Assembly (NCBI RefSeq): GCF_030646015.1
Contig: NZ_JAUSLT010000164.1
Coordinates: forward strand, 32,017 to 96,016
Source: Bradyrhizobium sp.
Lineage (GTDB): Bacteria > Pseudomonadota > Alphaproteobacteria > Rhizobiales > Xanthobacteraceae
DNA: 64,000 bases
Direction: 5' to 3'
Shown here: positions 36,174 to 45,333 of the stretch, piece by piece
Position numbering within the stretch: the stretch's first letter is position 1
Layout of the letters: the number at the start of each line of letters is the position of its first letter
Notes under the pieces: model-generated
Seen by the model: only the letters and a program-made list of their open reading frames with translations
Told to the model about the DNA's origin: nothing
The model's database searches: none
Position numbers and translations under genes: made by a program

Positions 36174-38275
36174 GGTGTGACCTGTTTCTGCTGAGGGTTG
36201 TTCGAGGCTGCCGCGGCGTCGTTGAACGCTGCCGATACAGTCGAGGTCGAGAGGATCTCCGGAAGGGCGATGCCGTCGCGGGCTGCGGGGCCGAACACAA
36301 TGTTGAATGGGATCCCGAAGCGCCCGTGCTCACGCATGAACCCCGCTATTTCGTCGTCCGGCCTGGTCCAGTCGGCCCGCATCGGCACGACATCCGCGGA
36401 CAGCCGTCCCGCAACCTCCTGCCTGTCGATGACGAGCGCCTTGTTGATCTTGCAGGTGATGCACCAGTCCGCCGTGACGTCAACGAACACGGTGCGCCCG
36501 GCGCCGACCAGCGCATGCAGGTCTCTGCTCGAGAACGTTCGCCAGGGTATCTCCGCCCGGTCGTGCGTTTGCGACCGCGGCGCCATGGCGGCAAGCACGA
36601 TGACAATGATCGCGATCGTCGCAGTCGCTATCGCCACTTTTCTTGCAACGACGCCCTTCGATAACGCAAGGATGATGAATCCCGATGCCAATGCGGCGCC
36701 AAGAGAGATCGCAGGCAATTGCCCGGACACTTCGCCAAGCACCAGCAACAACCATCCCGCCGTCGCCAGCAGCGCAACGCCAAAGAGTCGTTTGACATGG
36801 GCCAGCCACGGTCCTGGCCGTGGAATGGCCCTTGCCAATCCAGGAAAAGCCGCCACGACCAGGTAGGGCGACGCCATGCCGATGCCGAGAGCAGCAAATA
36901 TGGCGAATATCTCGGCGGTCCCCTGCGACAGCGCGAAACCCACGGCGGTCCCGACCAACGGCGCCGAGCAGGGAGTTGCGAGCAATGTAGCCACGAAGCC
37001 GCTCAAGAAGTGCGACGCCGTCGATGTGCCGCCAGCGACACCGGTTACCCGGGTGAGAAAGCCCGAGGATACCGCGAGGTGGAACAGCCCGAACTGGCTC
37101 GCTGCGAACAGGGACAGGACAACCGCCATGCCGCCAAGAAACAGCGGCTGTTGAAACTGGATACCCCATCCGACGCTGGCGCCGGCCCACTTCATGCCGG
37201 CAAGTACGCCCGCAAGCAGCAGAAAGGACACCACGATGCCGGCCGCCGAAGCCGCAAATCCCTTGCGAACCTGGCCGCGATCGCCGGTGCCGACGTGAAC
37301 GAACGAAAGCAATTTCAGGGACAACACCGGAAACACGCAGGGCATCAGGTTCAGAATGAACCCGCCGACAAGCGCTATGCCGATCAGCGCGAGAAGACTG
37401 GCGGGGATATCCGGCGCTGGCCGCGGATGCTCCGAACCTCCCGCTTCTCCTGCATTTCGCCGCGGCGCAGGTGATACCGCCAACACAGCGGCGCCATCGG
37501 AGACAATGGTTGCCGTCACCGGGCGCGTCTGAAGGCTCTCGGCAGTTTCGCCAGACAGGTTCACGATCAGGGTCGCCCGATTGCCTTGATCGAAAGTTAC
37601 GATCGGCTTGTCGCCGCTCACCGGCGGATCGCCTTCGACGAAGACATCTGGCTCGAGAAGCGGCCTTGTCGAAGCGACCTCGATCCGCAGCGATGCCGGC
37701 CCGGTCAGAGACCGCTCGACCGAGAGAACCGACAGCACGCTGGACGTGGGTTGCGGGACTTTGGAACGCCACGCATCGATTGTTGAGTCACTGCTCGCGC
37801 CGGGTTGGATCGTGGCAGCGAGTTCACGCTCCTCCCGGACGCAGATGGTGCTGCAGGCGTAAATCGCGAGCTTCAGGTCGATGCGCGTCTCGACAGCTGG
37901 ATCCCGAATTTTGATCCTGACCGGAAACAGCACTTCATGCGTGTACCCGATCGTTTCGAAGCCGAGAATCGACAGCCGCGTCGGCGCGGGCCAGTTCACC
38001 TCCGCCTCGACGATATTCGACGAACCGGACCAATCGAACTCTGTGGGGAGGCCGGCGTCTCCGGGGGATTTCCAGTAAGTTTTCCAGCCGGAGCCAAGAT
38101 TCAGACGGACGCCGATCCAAAGCTCCCGACCTCCGGCTTCGGAGTCACCTTTCACAAGGTCGGCCTTGATATCAGGCTTCTGCGCTGCCGGTTGCGTGAA
38201 GGACTGGCCCTGCGCAACGCCGATCGCGGATATCAGAGCGAGCGCGGCCATCGCGCGGATTAGAAGACGCATCAT
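36170..38275 (-). CDS. ScsB/DsbD-like transmembrane thiol:disulfide reductase
   Basis: 701 residues. Signal peptide, then an N-terminal periplasmic domain of the DsbC/D-like type (residues about 25-230, with WKTYWKSPGDAG and YACSTICVREE). Eight membrane helices follow in the DsbD core (GGFILNLMPCVFPVLSLKLL, containing the first core cysteine, and TPCSAPLVGTAVGF containing the second). The C-terminal thioredoxin domain carries C605-I-T-C608 in DWCITCK. It passes electrons from cytoplasmic thioredoxin to periplasmic partners. ScsB-type proteins are tied to copper tolerance. The gene overlaps both neighbours by 4 bp. Confidence 0.92.
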   Translation of the reverse strand: MMRLLIRAMAALALISAIGVAQGQSFTQPAAQKPDIKADLVKGDSEAGGRELWIGVRLNLGSGWKTYWKSPGDAGLPTEFDWSGSSNIVEAEVNWPAPTRLSILGFETIGYTHEVLFPVRIKIRDPAVETRIDLKLAIYACSTICVREERELAATIQPGASSDSTIDAWRSKVPQPTSSVLSVLSVERSLTGPASLRIEVASTRPLLEPDVFVEGDPPVSGDKPIVTFDQGNRATLIVNLSGETAESLQTRPVTATIVSDGAAVLAVSPAPRRNAGEAGGSEHPRPAPDIPASLLALIGIALVGGFILNLMPCVFPVLSLKLLSFVHVGTGDRGQVRKGFAASAAGIVVSFLLLAGVLAGMKWAGASVGWGIQFQQPLFLGGMAVVLSLFAASQFGLFHLAVSSGFLTRVTGVAGGTSTASHFLSGFVATLLATPCSAPLVGTAVGFALSQGTAEIFAIFAALGIGMASPYLVVAAFPGLARAIPRPGPWLAHVKRLFGVALLATAGWLLLVLGEVSGQLPAISLGAALASGFIILALSKGVVARKVAIATATIAIIVIVLAAMAPRSQTHDRAEIPWRTFSSRDLHALVGAGRTVFVDVTADWCITCKINKALVIDRQEVAGRLSADVVPMRADWTRPDDEIAGFMREHGRFGIPFNIVFGPAARDGIALPEILSTSTVSAAFNDAAAASNNPQQKQVTP

Positions 38276-38997
38276 CTCGACACCTCGGCTTTGGTGCGGA
38301 GATTGGCCTCGATCGAGGAGGTCCCACGCGATTCCTGTTCCGAGAGAACAACGACCCTGGACCCGACCGGCACACGATCGAACAGATCGATCACGTCCTG
38401 ATTCAGGAGCCGGATGCATCCGCTCGAGACATTCTTGCCGATGCTTTCGGGCTCGTTGGTGCCGTGAATGCGATACAGCGTGTCCTTGCCGTTCTGGAAC
38501 AGGTACAGCGCCCGTGCGCCGAGCGGATTCTCGATCCCTGCGCCCATGCCTGCGCGGTACTTCTTCAGTTCGGGCTGCCGGGCGATCATGGATGATGGCG
38601 GCGTCCAGGTCGGCCACTGCGCCTTGCGGCGAATGTCGGCCGTTCCGGACCATCCAAATCCGTCACGGCCCACGCCTACGCCGTAACGCATCGCAAGGCC
38701 GCCTTCCTGCACGAGATAGAGAAACCTGGCATAGGGATCGACGACGATGGTGCCGGGCGTATGCCGGGTCGCGAAGCGGACGCGCTGCTTGAGGTATTTG
38801 GGGTCGATCGTTCCGGCGTCAATCGCCGGAATCTTGAACGCACTATCGGTGAGTGCGGGGAACTGGGGCGGCGCATACGACGCCTGCTGCAGCGTTGCCT
38901 GATTGCAGGCTGCCAGCAGGAGCGTCATTCCCGCTGCGCAAAGCGCGCGCAGGCACGGATGCGCCGCCGCACGGAGTGCGGCTAGCGGCGATGTCAT
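38272..38997 (-). CDS. L,D-transpeptidase lipoprotein (YkuD family)
   Basis: 241 residues. Lipoprotein signal with lipobox LLAAC at about residues 27-31. The YkuD catalytic domain contains YRIHGTNEPESIG and the nucleophile motif S-S-G-C194-I-R-L. These enzymes form 3-3 cross-links or attach proteins to peptidoglycan. It is closely similar in layout to the second L,D-transpeptidase at 58485. It leads a tight three-gene unit with scsB and the dsbA-like gene, linking its cysteine active site to periplasmic thiol reduction; that functional link is inferred. Confidence 0.93.
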   Translation of the reverse strand: MTSPLAALRAAAHPCLRALCAAGMTLLLAACNQATLQQASYAPPQFPALTDSAFKIPAIDAGTIDPKYLKQRVRFATRHTPGTIVVDPYARFLYLVQEGGLAMRYGVGVGRDGFGWSGTADIRRKAQWPTWTPPSSMIARQPELKKYRAGMGAGIENPLGARALYLFQNGKDTLYRIHGTNEPESIGKNVSSGCIRLLNQDVIDLFDRVPVGSRVVVLSEQESRGTSSIEANLRTKAEVSR

Positions 38998-39053
38998 GAT
39001 ATGTCTCCGAAGGGATCTATGGACGCAATGATGGCGTCAGCGCGAAGCTGACC

Positions 39054-39437
39054 TTATGCGCCGATCCGCGGAGGCCGGAACTGGGGAGCGGCAAGCCACT
39101 GCACATGGAGCAGCTTGTCAGCGAACGGCACCACGCCGGCCTTGCCATGCGAGGCTTCCATCACCGAGGAAGTCTTGATCTCCAACCCAACCAGGGTGCC
39201 GACGCTGCACGACGTACCCAGGGCGCCGGGCACCGCCCGTTGGCAGGGTTTGCCACCCTTGACCGAATGACTCTGCAGGAAGGCCGATGATGCGGCCTTT
39301 GAGGGAGCGCGCGCGAAGGCGGGCTGAAGGAACGATGCAAACATCCCCAGGATACACAACAGCGCAAGCAATGAACGCCACAAGCCGTTTTGCCGGCTCG
39401 GCGTTCTGCGCCTGGAATCGTTGGGGCGTCCGTACAT
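39054..39437 (-). CDS. Small exported Cys-containing protein upstream of the ldt-scsB-dsbA unit
   Basis: 127 residues, family not recognised. A basic N-terminus precedes a hydrophobic export segment (LWRSLLALLCILGMFASFLQ, cleavage near AFARA). The mature part carries two spaced cysteines (KPCQRAV and GTSCSVG) and ends with FRPPRIGA, a tail style seen in small exported proteins near copper-tolerance genes. It reads into the ldt gene 56 bp downstream. An AT-rich promoter-like tract lies at 39500-39545. Confidence 0.6.
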   Translation of the reverse strand: MYGRPNDSRRRTPSRQNGLWRSLLALLCILGMFASFLQPAFARAPSKAASSAFLQSHSVKGGKPCQRAVPGALGTSCSVGTLVGLEIKTSSVMEASHGKAGVVPFADKLLHVQWLAAPQFRPPRIGA

Positions 39438-39607
39438 TTGCGCTTTCTGCTGCAGGCGTGCAGCGACAACAAGTCACCTCTGCGTGATGCTCGGTCTGTC
39501 GGGATTCATTACATTAGCATTACCTAATAATATCTTGAATTCTGACTGTCCGCCCGCTACACGAATCCGTTATTTGACACTTCTTCGTCTTTTGTAAAAA
39601 TCGACAA

Positions 39608-40264
39608 ATGAAGCCGCGCGACCGCATTCTCGATGCCGCCATGACCGTCTTTCGCCGGCACGGTTTCCGGCGCTCGTCGATCGAGCAGGCGGCCGAGGCC
39701 GCCGGCCTGACGCGGCAGGCGCTCTACCACCATTTCGAATCCAAGGAAGCGCTGTTCCGCGCCGTCATCGTACGGGTGCATGAGGATGCCATGGCCGCCG
39801 AGGTCGCGGCGGCGAACGCCGCGGAGAAAGCCGGCGGCGGGCTGGCCGACATTCTGGTCGCCGGGGTGACCGCGCGGCTGCGGCAGTTCATCGCCTCGTT
39901 CGAAGGCTCGCCCCATATCGAGGAGCTGTTCTCCGAACATCTGCTGCAGGCCCGCGACCTCTACCTGAAATATGCCGAGCTCTACGCCGCCCATGGCGCA
40001 GCCACGATCGAGCGGGTCTGCCGCAAGCAGCGCCTCGCGCTCGCCGATGGCATGACGCCGCAAAGACTGGCGCAATGCCTGGAGATGGCGATCAACGGCG
40101 TCAAGTCGGCGCATCCGGGGATGCAGCCGGCCGACGCCTTCGTCGACGCGCTCACCACCATGGCGCGGATGCTGGTCGCCGGCGCCGTCACGCCCTTGCC
40201 GAAGCCATCATCGGCCAAGTCCGCCGCCAGGAGGACCGTCCCTAAAAAGCCTATCCCGAAATAA
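39608..40264 (+). CDS. TetR/AcrR-family transcriptional regulator
   Basis: 218 residues. Canonical N-terminal DNA-binding domain (RDRILDAAMTVFRRHGFRRS, then IEQAAEAAGLTRQALYHHFESK; about residues 4-50) and a C-terminal TetR_C/AefR-like domain. A lysine/arginine-rich tail (KSAARRTVPKKPIPK) closes it. It lies 30 bp upstream of the molybdopterin oxidoreductase genes on the same strand, so it probably regulates them; no clear palindromic operator was found. Confidence 0.88.
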   Translation: MKPRDRILDAAMTVFRRHGFRRSSIEQAAEAAGLTRQALYHHFESKEALFRAVIVRVHEDAMAAEVAAANAAEKAGGGLADILVAGVTARLRQFIASFEGSPHIEELFSEHLLQARDLYLKYAELYAAHGAATIERVCRKQRLALADGMTPQRLAQCLEMAINGVKSAHPGMQPADAFVDALTTMARMLVAGAVTPLPKPSSAKSAARRTVPKKPIPK

Positions 40265-40294
40265 CCCGCTCGCAAAAAATTCTGGAGGTCGCAA

Positions 40295-42985
40295 ATGAGC
40301 ACGATGACGATCAACGGTCGCCTCGCCCCCCTGCCCGACGATCCCGATGCGCTTCTCGTCGATGTCATAAGGGACGATCTCGATCTGACCGGCACCAAGC
40401 TGGTGTGCGGGGCCGGCGTCTGCGGCGCCTGCACCGTGCTGGTGGATGGTGCGCCGGTCGTCAGCTGCCTGATGCCGGCGCGCGCCGCCGCCAACACCAA
40501 GGTGACGACGGTGGAAGGCATCGGCGCGACACAACTGCATCCGGTGCAGAAGGCGTTCATGGCGCACGACGCGCTGCAATGCGGGTTCTGCACGCCGGGC
40601 TTCGTGGTCGAGGCCGCGGCGTTTTGCGATTCCTGGCGCAGGGACAAGGGGACGGCGATCCCGTCGCGCGAGGAAATCGGCGCGGCCCTGTCGGGACATC
40701 TGTGCCGCTGCGGGGCCTATGACGGCATCTTCAACGCGGTGGCCGCGGCCTGCGCCGGGCATTTCGACGGCGTCGATCCGAACCCGCCGCGCGTCGAGGC
40801 GCGGCAGAAGGTGACGGGATCAGCCAAATACACCGTCGACATCCGCCATGACGGACAGCTCGAAGGCGTCCTCCTCCGTTCGCCGTTTCCGCACGCACGC
40901 ATCACCGAACTCGACCTCGCTCCGGCGCTCGCGCTACCCGACGTCAGCGCCGCAGTCTCGCTGCTCGGCGACGACCGCATGGTGCGTTATGTCGGCGATC
41001 CCATTGCCGCCGTTGCCGCAAAGGACCGCAAGACCGCGCTGGCGGCCATCGCCGCCATCAAAATGACCAGCGAATGCCTGCCGTCGGTGATCGGACTGGA
41101 TGCCGCGCGAAAACCGGATTCGCCCGTGGTGTTCGAAAAATCCAGTCGCAAGAAAGCCGGCAACGTCTCGGAAGGCGCGGGAGGCCCGGCGCCGTGGAAA
41201 GGCAATGTCCGCGGCCCAACCGCGGCGTTCTCGCAAAAGCCGAAGAAGGTGCGGAGCTGGGTTGAGAGCGCGCGGCAGGCGCACGACCCGTTGCTGTTCG
41301 AAGCGACGTTCCGGACCGCCACACAGTCGCACAGCTGCCTCGAGCCGCACGCCGCCGTCGCGCGCTTCGACGGCGACAGCCTCACCGTGCACGTCTCCAC
41401 GCAAGCGGTGTTTCATCTGATGGAGCTGATCGCCAAACGCTACAAGCTCGGCCACGACAAGGTCCGCGTCATCGCCGATCATGTCGGCGGCGGGTTTGGC
41501 TCGAAGGCGAGCTTCGGCATCGAGACGACAGCGGCGATTGACCTTGCGCGCGCCGCGAAGGCCCCGGTCAGGGTCGCGTTCGACCGGCACGAGGAGCTTT
41601 CCGTCACCGGCTACCGGCCGGCCACGGAAATTGCGATCGCGCTGCTGCCGTTCGAACAGGGCGACCTCAAGGCGCTGTCGCTCACCGCACACGCCGACAC
41701 CGGGGCTGCGACCAACTCGACCATCGCCGCGCTGGCGCGGCTGATCTATCCGGCGCAGGCCAAGCAGCTGGCCGATTACGACGTCGTCAGCAATCTGCCG
41801 CCCGGCGCGCCGTTCCGCGGCCCCGGCGGGCCGCCGATGGCGTTCGCGCTGGAACAGGCGATCGATGAAGCCGCCTTGCGGATGAAGCTCGATCCGATCG
41901 CCTTGCGAAAACGCTGGGATCCCAATCCCAACCGCCAGCGCCTCTATGACTGGGCTGCCGGCCTCGACGTGTGGCGCAACCGCAAGACATCCGCCGCGCA
42001 GACCGGCCGCTATCGCAGGGGTGTCGGTGTTGCGTCCGGCTACTGGCTCTATCTCTGGCAGCCCGGCGTGAAGATCGAACTCAAGGTCGAGGGCGGACGG
42101 CTGATCGCGAGCACCGCGACCCAGGATATCGGCCAGGGCAGCCGCACCGTGATCGCCAACACCGTCGCGCACGAATTCGGACTTGAGCCGCACGACGTGG
42201 ACGTGCGGATCGGCGATTCCAGGCTGCCTGAAGGACCGGGCGCCGGCGGCAGCCGCAGCACGGCTTCCGTGATTCCGCCGACGCTGCTGGCCGTGCAGAA
42301 GCTGAAGGACGCGATCGAGCAGAATGCCAGGCGCAAGCCCGTCGCCGGTTCCAACGCGCCGTGGCGCGAGATGATCGCGGCGTCGCCCGATCTCTGCGTC
42401 ACCAGCGTGCGTCCCGAAGACTCGAAGCCGACGGCGCCCGGTATTCGCTCGCCGCTGAAGGACGCGGGCTTCATGGGCATGATCTTCGGCTGGATGCTGC
42501 GGCGCTTTTCCAATCTGGCGGTCGGCGCCGGCGTGCCGAGCTCGGTGCAGGTGATCGAGGTCGAAGTCGACACCTGGCTCGGCCATGTCCGCGTGCTCAA
42601 CGTCCAGACCGGCATTGCCGTCGGCAAGATCGCCGCTCCCGCGCTGGCGCGCAGCCAGGCCACCGGTTCGGTGATCCAGGGCCTCGGCTATGCGCTGTAT
42701 GAAGCGCGCGAAACCGATCCGCGCAGCGGTAGCGTGCTCTCTGCGGGGATGGAGGACTACCGCATTCCCGGAATCGCCGACACGCCGGCGATTTCAGTGC
42801 ATTTCGACGAAGCTGGTTTTGATCACGTGCTCGGCGGCAGCGTCGGGATTGGCGAAGTGGCGACGGTGCCGACATCGCCGGCGCTGGCCAACGCCATCCG
42901 CAACGCCACCGGAATCAGGCTGACGGAAATTCCGATCCGCCCCGACCGTCTGATATCCGCCTTGAAAGGGAGGACCGCAGCATGA
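40295..42985 (+). CDS. Xanthine-dehydrogenase-family oxidoreductase: fused [2Fe-2S] and molybdopterin subunits
   Basis: 896 residues combining two usually separate subunits. Residues about 1-160 hold both [2Fe-2S] clusters (CGAGVCGACTVLVDG, then LQCGFCTPG and HLCRCGAYDG). From about 165 onward is the molybdopterin-binding large subunit (VTGSAKYTVDI, the HVGGGFGSK motif, PEGPGAGGSRSTAS). The catalytic glutamate region reads VGIGEVATVPTSPALANAI. Such enzymes hydroxylate heterocycles or oxidise aldehydes; the substrate is unknown. GGAGG precedes the start. The FAD subunit gene overlaps by 4 bp. No chaperone (XdhC-like) gene is seen nearby. Confidence 0.9.
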   Translation: MSTMTINGRLAPLPDDPDALLVDVIRDDLDLTGTKLVCGAGVCGACTVLVDGAPVVSCLMPARAAANTKVTTVEGIGATQLHPVQKAFMAHDALQCGFCTPGFVVEAAAFCDSWRRDKGTAIPSREEIGAALSGHLCRCGAYDGIFNAVAAACAGHFDGVDPNPPRVEARQKVTGSAKYTVDIRHDGQLEGVLLRSPFPHARITELDLAPALALPDVSAAVSLLGDDRMVRYVGDPIAAVAAKDRKTALAAIAAIKMTSECLPSVIGLDAARKPDSPVVFEKSSRKKAGNVSEGAGGPAPWKGNVRGPTAAFSQKPKKVRSWVESARQAHDPLLFEATFRTATQSHSCLEPHAAVARFDGDSLTVHVSTQAVFHLMELIAKRYKLGHDKVRVIADHVGGGFGSKASFGIETTAAIDLARAAKAPVRVAFDRHEELSVTGYRPATEIAIALLPFEQGDLKALSLTAHADTGAATNSTIAALARLIYPAQAKQLADYDVVSNLPPGAPFRGPGGPPMAFALEQAIDEAALRMKLDPIALRKRWDPNPNRQRLYDWAAGLDVWRNRKTSAAQTGRYRRGVGVASGYWLYLWQPGVKIELKVEGGRLIASTATQDIGQGSRTVIANTVAHEFGLEPHDVDVRIGDSRLPEGPGAGGSRSTASVIPPTLLAVQKLKDAIEQNARRKPVAGSNAPWREMIAASPDLCVTSVRPEDSKPTAPGIRSPLKDAGFMGMIFGWMLRRFSNLAVGAGVPSSVQVIEVEVDTWLGHVRVLNVQTGIAVGKIAAPALARSQATGSVIQGLGYALYEARETDPRSGSVLSAGMEDYRIPGIADTPAISVHFDEAGFDHVLGGSVGIGEVATVPTSPALANAIRNATGIRLTEIPIRPDRLISALKGRTAA

Positions 42986-43908
42986 CGTCAGCACCGATGA
43001 CGGCTTCCGCCCCACGCGCCGAATTCCGCGCCGCCGGCACCGACCTCAGCGAAAGGCGGCGCAGCGGCGTTTCAAAGGGACCGCTGATCGATCTGGCCGC
43101 CGCACCCGACACGATCGGCGTGACATGGGGCGCGGATGGCGCCGCAACCATCGGCGCGCTCACCAGCATCGCTGCGATCGGCGCCGACCCGCGCATCGCG
43201 GCGGCCTATCCCGGCATTGCTGCTTCCGCATTGGGCCTCGCCACGCCGCAGGTCCGCCATCTCGCCACACTCGGCGGCAACCTCGCGCAGCGCTCGCGCT
43301 GCTGGTATTTTCGCGATCCGCATATCGCCTGCCTGAAGAAGGGCGGCAGCGATTGCCCGGCCCGAACGGGCAATCACCTCTACAGCGTCGCCTTCGACCT
43401 CGGCCCCTGCGTGGCGCCGCATCCCTCCACCATGGCGGCGGCGCTGCTCGGCTATGATGCCAGCATCGCCACCAGCCAAAGGCCGGCGATTTCGATCGGC
43501 GAACTCCTGGGAGATGGCTCCAACGGAACGTCCGATCATGCGCTCGCATCGGACGAAATGATCCGCGGCGTCCGACTGCCCGCGCCGCTGCCGGGCGAGC
43601 GCGCGCTCTACAAGCGCGCCATCAGCCGCAGCCATGCCGAGTGGCCGCTGGCCGAAGTGTGCGCCCGCGCCGTGGTGAGTTCGGGTACATTCCAGTTCAT
43701 CCGCATCACCGCCGGCGGCATCGCGCCGGTCCCGCTCCGCCTCGCGGCGTGCGAGGCCGCCTTGCAGGGCAAGCCGGCCAGTGCTGCGGTGATTGCGGAA
43801 GCGGCACGGCAGGCTGGGTCAGGTGCAAACCCGTTGCCAATGACGGGCTACAAGCTCGATCTGCTGGAGGGCATCGTGCACGATGTGCTGGAGCGGCTGG
43901 CGATGTAG
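42982..43908 (+). CDS. FAD-binding subunit of the xanthine-dehydrogenase-family oxidoreductase
   Basis: 308 residues of the CoxM/YagS family. It has the FAD-binding IGALTSIAAIG and ATLGGNLAQRSRCWYFR motifs, and the additional cysteine cluster RCWYFRDPHIACLKKGGSDC typical of YagS-like members, which can hold an extra [4Fe-4S] cluster. The C-terminal CO_deh_flav_C domain (RITAGGIAPVPLR) is present. It overlaps the fused large subunit by 4 bp (ATGA) with GGGAGG upstream, so the two form one enzyme. It is followed by a palindromic repeat. Confidence 0.92.
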   Translation: MTSAPMTASAPRAEFRAAGTDLSERRRSGVSKGPLIDLAAAPDTIGVTWGADGAATIGALTSIAAIGADPRIAAAYPGIAASALGLATPQVRHLATLGGNLAQRSRCWYFRDPHIACLKKGGSDCPARTGNHLYSVAFDLGPCVAPHPSTMAAALLGYDASIATSQRPAISIGELLGDGSNGTSDHALASDEMIRGVRLPAPLPGERALYKRAISRSHAEWPLAEVCARAVVSSGTFQFIRITAGGIAPVPLRLAACEAALQGKPASAAVIAEAARQAGSGANPLPMTGYKLDLLEGIVHDVLERLAM

Positions 43909-43913
43909 ATCTT

Positions 43914-44031
43914 GTAGGGTGGGCAAAGGCGCCCTTGCGCCGTGCCCACCATTTCCTCCGAACAATGAACCGGTGGGCACGCTTCCGCCTTCGCTCTTCG
44001 AGCTACGCCGGAAGCATTGCCCACCCTACGT
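43914..44031. repeat. Long palindromic repeat (GTAGGGTGGGCAA family)
   Basis: 118 bp with ends GTAGGGTGGGCAA and TTGCCCACCCTAC. Inner arms are GCCGTGCCCACC and GGTGGGCACGCTTCC. It lies between the convergent FAD-subunit and HD-GYP genes and would fold into a long hairpin in either transcript. Confidence 0.85.
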
Positions 44032-44043
44032 TCACTGCATCGG

Positions 44044-45075
44044 CTACGCCACCAGCGCGACCGTGCGGAACGCCTTCAGCAGCGACTGTTCCAGTCTGCC
44101 TTCCATCCCGCACAGGATCTTGTAGGCGCATTCGCGGGGCATCGCCGGCCGGTAGGGCCGCGACTCGATCAGGGCCGCGAAGATGTCGGAGATGGTCAGC
44201 AATCTCACCAGATCGGAAATCTCCGGCGCCTTCAGCGCATCGGGATAGCCGGAGCCATCGAGATATTCGTGATGGTGCCTCACCCCATCGAGGATCTCCG
44301 GGTTGATGCCGGGAAGGTCCTTCAATAAGTCATTCGGATGGCGCCGCATGATCGCTTCTTCATCCGGGTCGAGCCGTCCGGGCTTGTCGAGAATCGGCAA
44401 GGGTATACGGGCCTTTCCGATGTCATGGAGGGTTGCCGCCATCCCGAGCCGCTTGACGTCCCGGTTGGCGAGCCTGATCTCCAGGGCGAAGCCGACCGCT
44501 ACTCCGGTCACCAGCAGGCAATGCTGGAACGTGCCTTCATGGTAGCGGCGGACGTCCTCGAGCCAGGCGCTAAGCCCGTTTTGCTCGATGCTGTCGACGA
44601 TTTGCGAGGTGGCGTTGTCGGCATCGGAAAGGCTGATCGGCTTGCCGTCCCGTATCGCCGCGAACATGGACGCGAAGGCTGCCGCGCTGCCGGTGATATC
44701 GGGCGCGGCAATGGCGACTCCGGCGCGTGTCGCCTTCTCCGCGACCTCGATCTGCGCGAGCTTGAATGCAATTTCTCTTGATCGCGAAACCACCGAGGTC
44801 GCGCCGAGCGCATAGGCCTGTGCGATCAAATGGTGGCTGTGTTTCTCGACGACAAACAGCTTTTCGGGAATGCGCTTCTGCTGCCGCATCACCAGCCGGA
44901 TCTGTTCGATAGCAGCCGCCTTGCGCAGATCGGCGTCGACCAGCAGCGCGCCGTCTGCGCCAGTTTGCGTTCCACGCTCTCCCAGCAACTGGCAGAATAA
45001 CTCGTATCGCGGCTCCAGCATTGCGCGGATGGCTGCGATCTTGCCGGGTTCGTCGGTGACGAAATGAACTCGCAT
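44044..45075 (-). CDS. HD-GYP domain protein (putative cyclic-di-GMP phosphodiesterase)
   Basis: 343 residues. The N-terminal about 150 residues resemble a degenerate receiver-like domain (MRVHFVTDEPGKIAAIRAML; LLVDADLRKAAAIEQIRLVM). The C-terminal HD-GYP domain carries H217-D-I-G-K, a later HHHEYLDGSG-Y-P (GYP at 276-278) and supporting histidines, so hydrolysis of cyclic-di-GMP is expected. The N-terminus lacks an obvious phospho-acceptor context. A longer start at 45270 would add a hydrophobic stretch but lacks support. It is convergent with the oxidoreductase operon. Confidence 0.9.
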   Translation of the reverse strand: MRVHFVTDEPGKIAAIRAMLEPRYELFCQLLGERGTQTGADGALLVDADLRKAAAIEQIRLVMRQQKRIPEKLFVVEKHSHHLIAQAYALGATSVVSRSREIAFKLAQIEVAEKATRAGVAIAAPDITGSAAAFASMFAAIRDGKPISLSDADNATSQIVDSIEQNGLSAWLEDVRRYHEGTFQHCLLVTGVAVGFALEIRLANRDVKRLGMAATLHDIGKARIPLPILDKPGRLDPDEEAIMRRHPNDLLKDLPGINPEILDGVRHHHEYLDGSGYPDALKAPEISDLVRLLTISDIFAALIESRPYRPAMPRECAYKILCGMEGRLEQSLLKAFRTVALVA

Positions 45076-45333
45076 TCCAAAGCCAATCGGGACCGAAATC
45101 GTGGCCGCCAGTCTCAAAACAAGGAATAACAATACAAACCATCGTAGGGAGCCCTGCCTTAACCAATGGCTAGCGCCGGCTACGTAGTTCAACTGAGAGG
45201 GAACTGGCGGGCCAACCGCAATTTTCGGTAGACGGCAGAGGCCACATCGCGGTTCGACGCCGCTCAGCACCCCCGGCAGATGTTGAACTTGGCATCGACC
45301 GGCTTGCTGCGTGCGCGTACCGGGGCACGCGCC

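Noticed and set aside
39511..39530. ATTAG-N6-CTAAT inverted repeat upstream of the small Cys-containing gene considered as a copper-responsive operator
   Set aside because: The arms are only 5 bp in an AT-rich promoter region, and no copper-regulator consensus I know fits.
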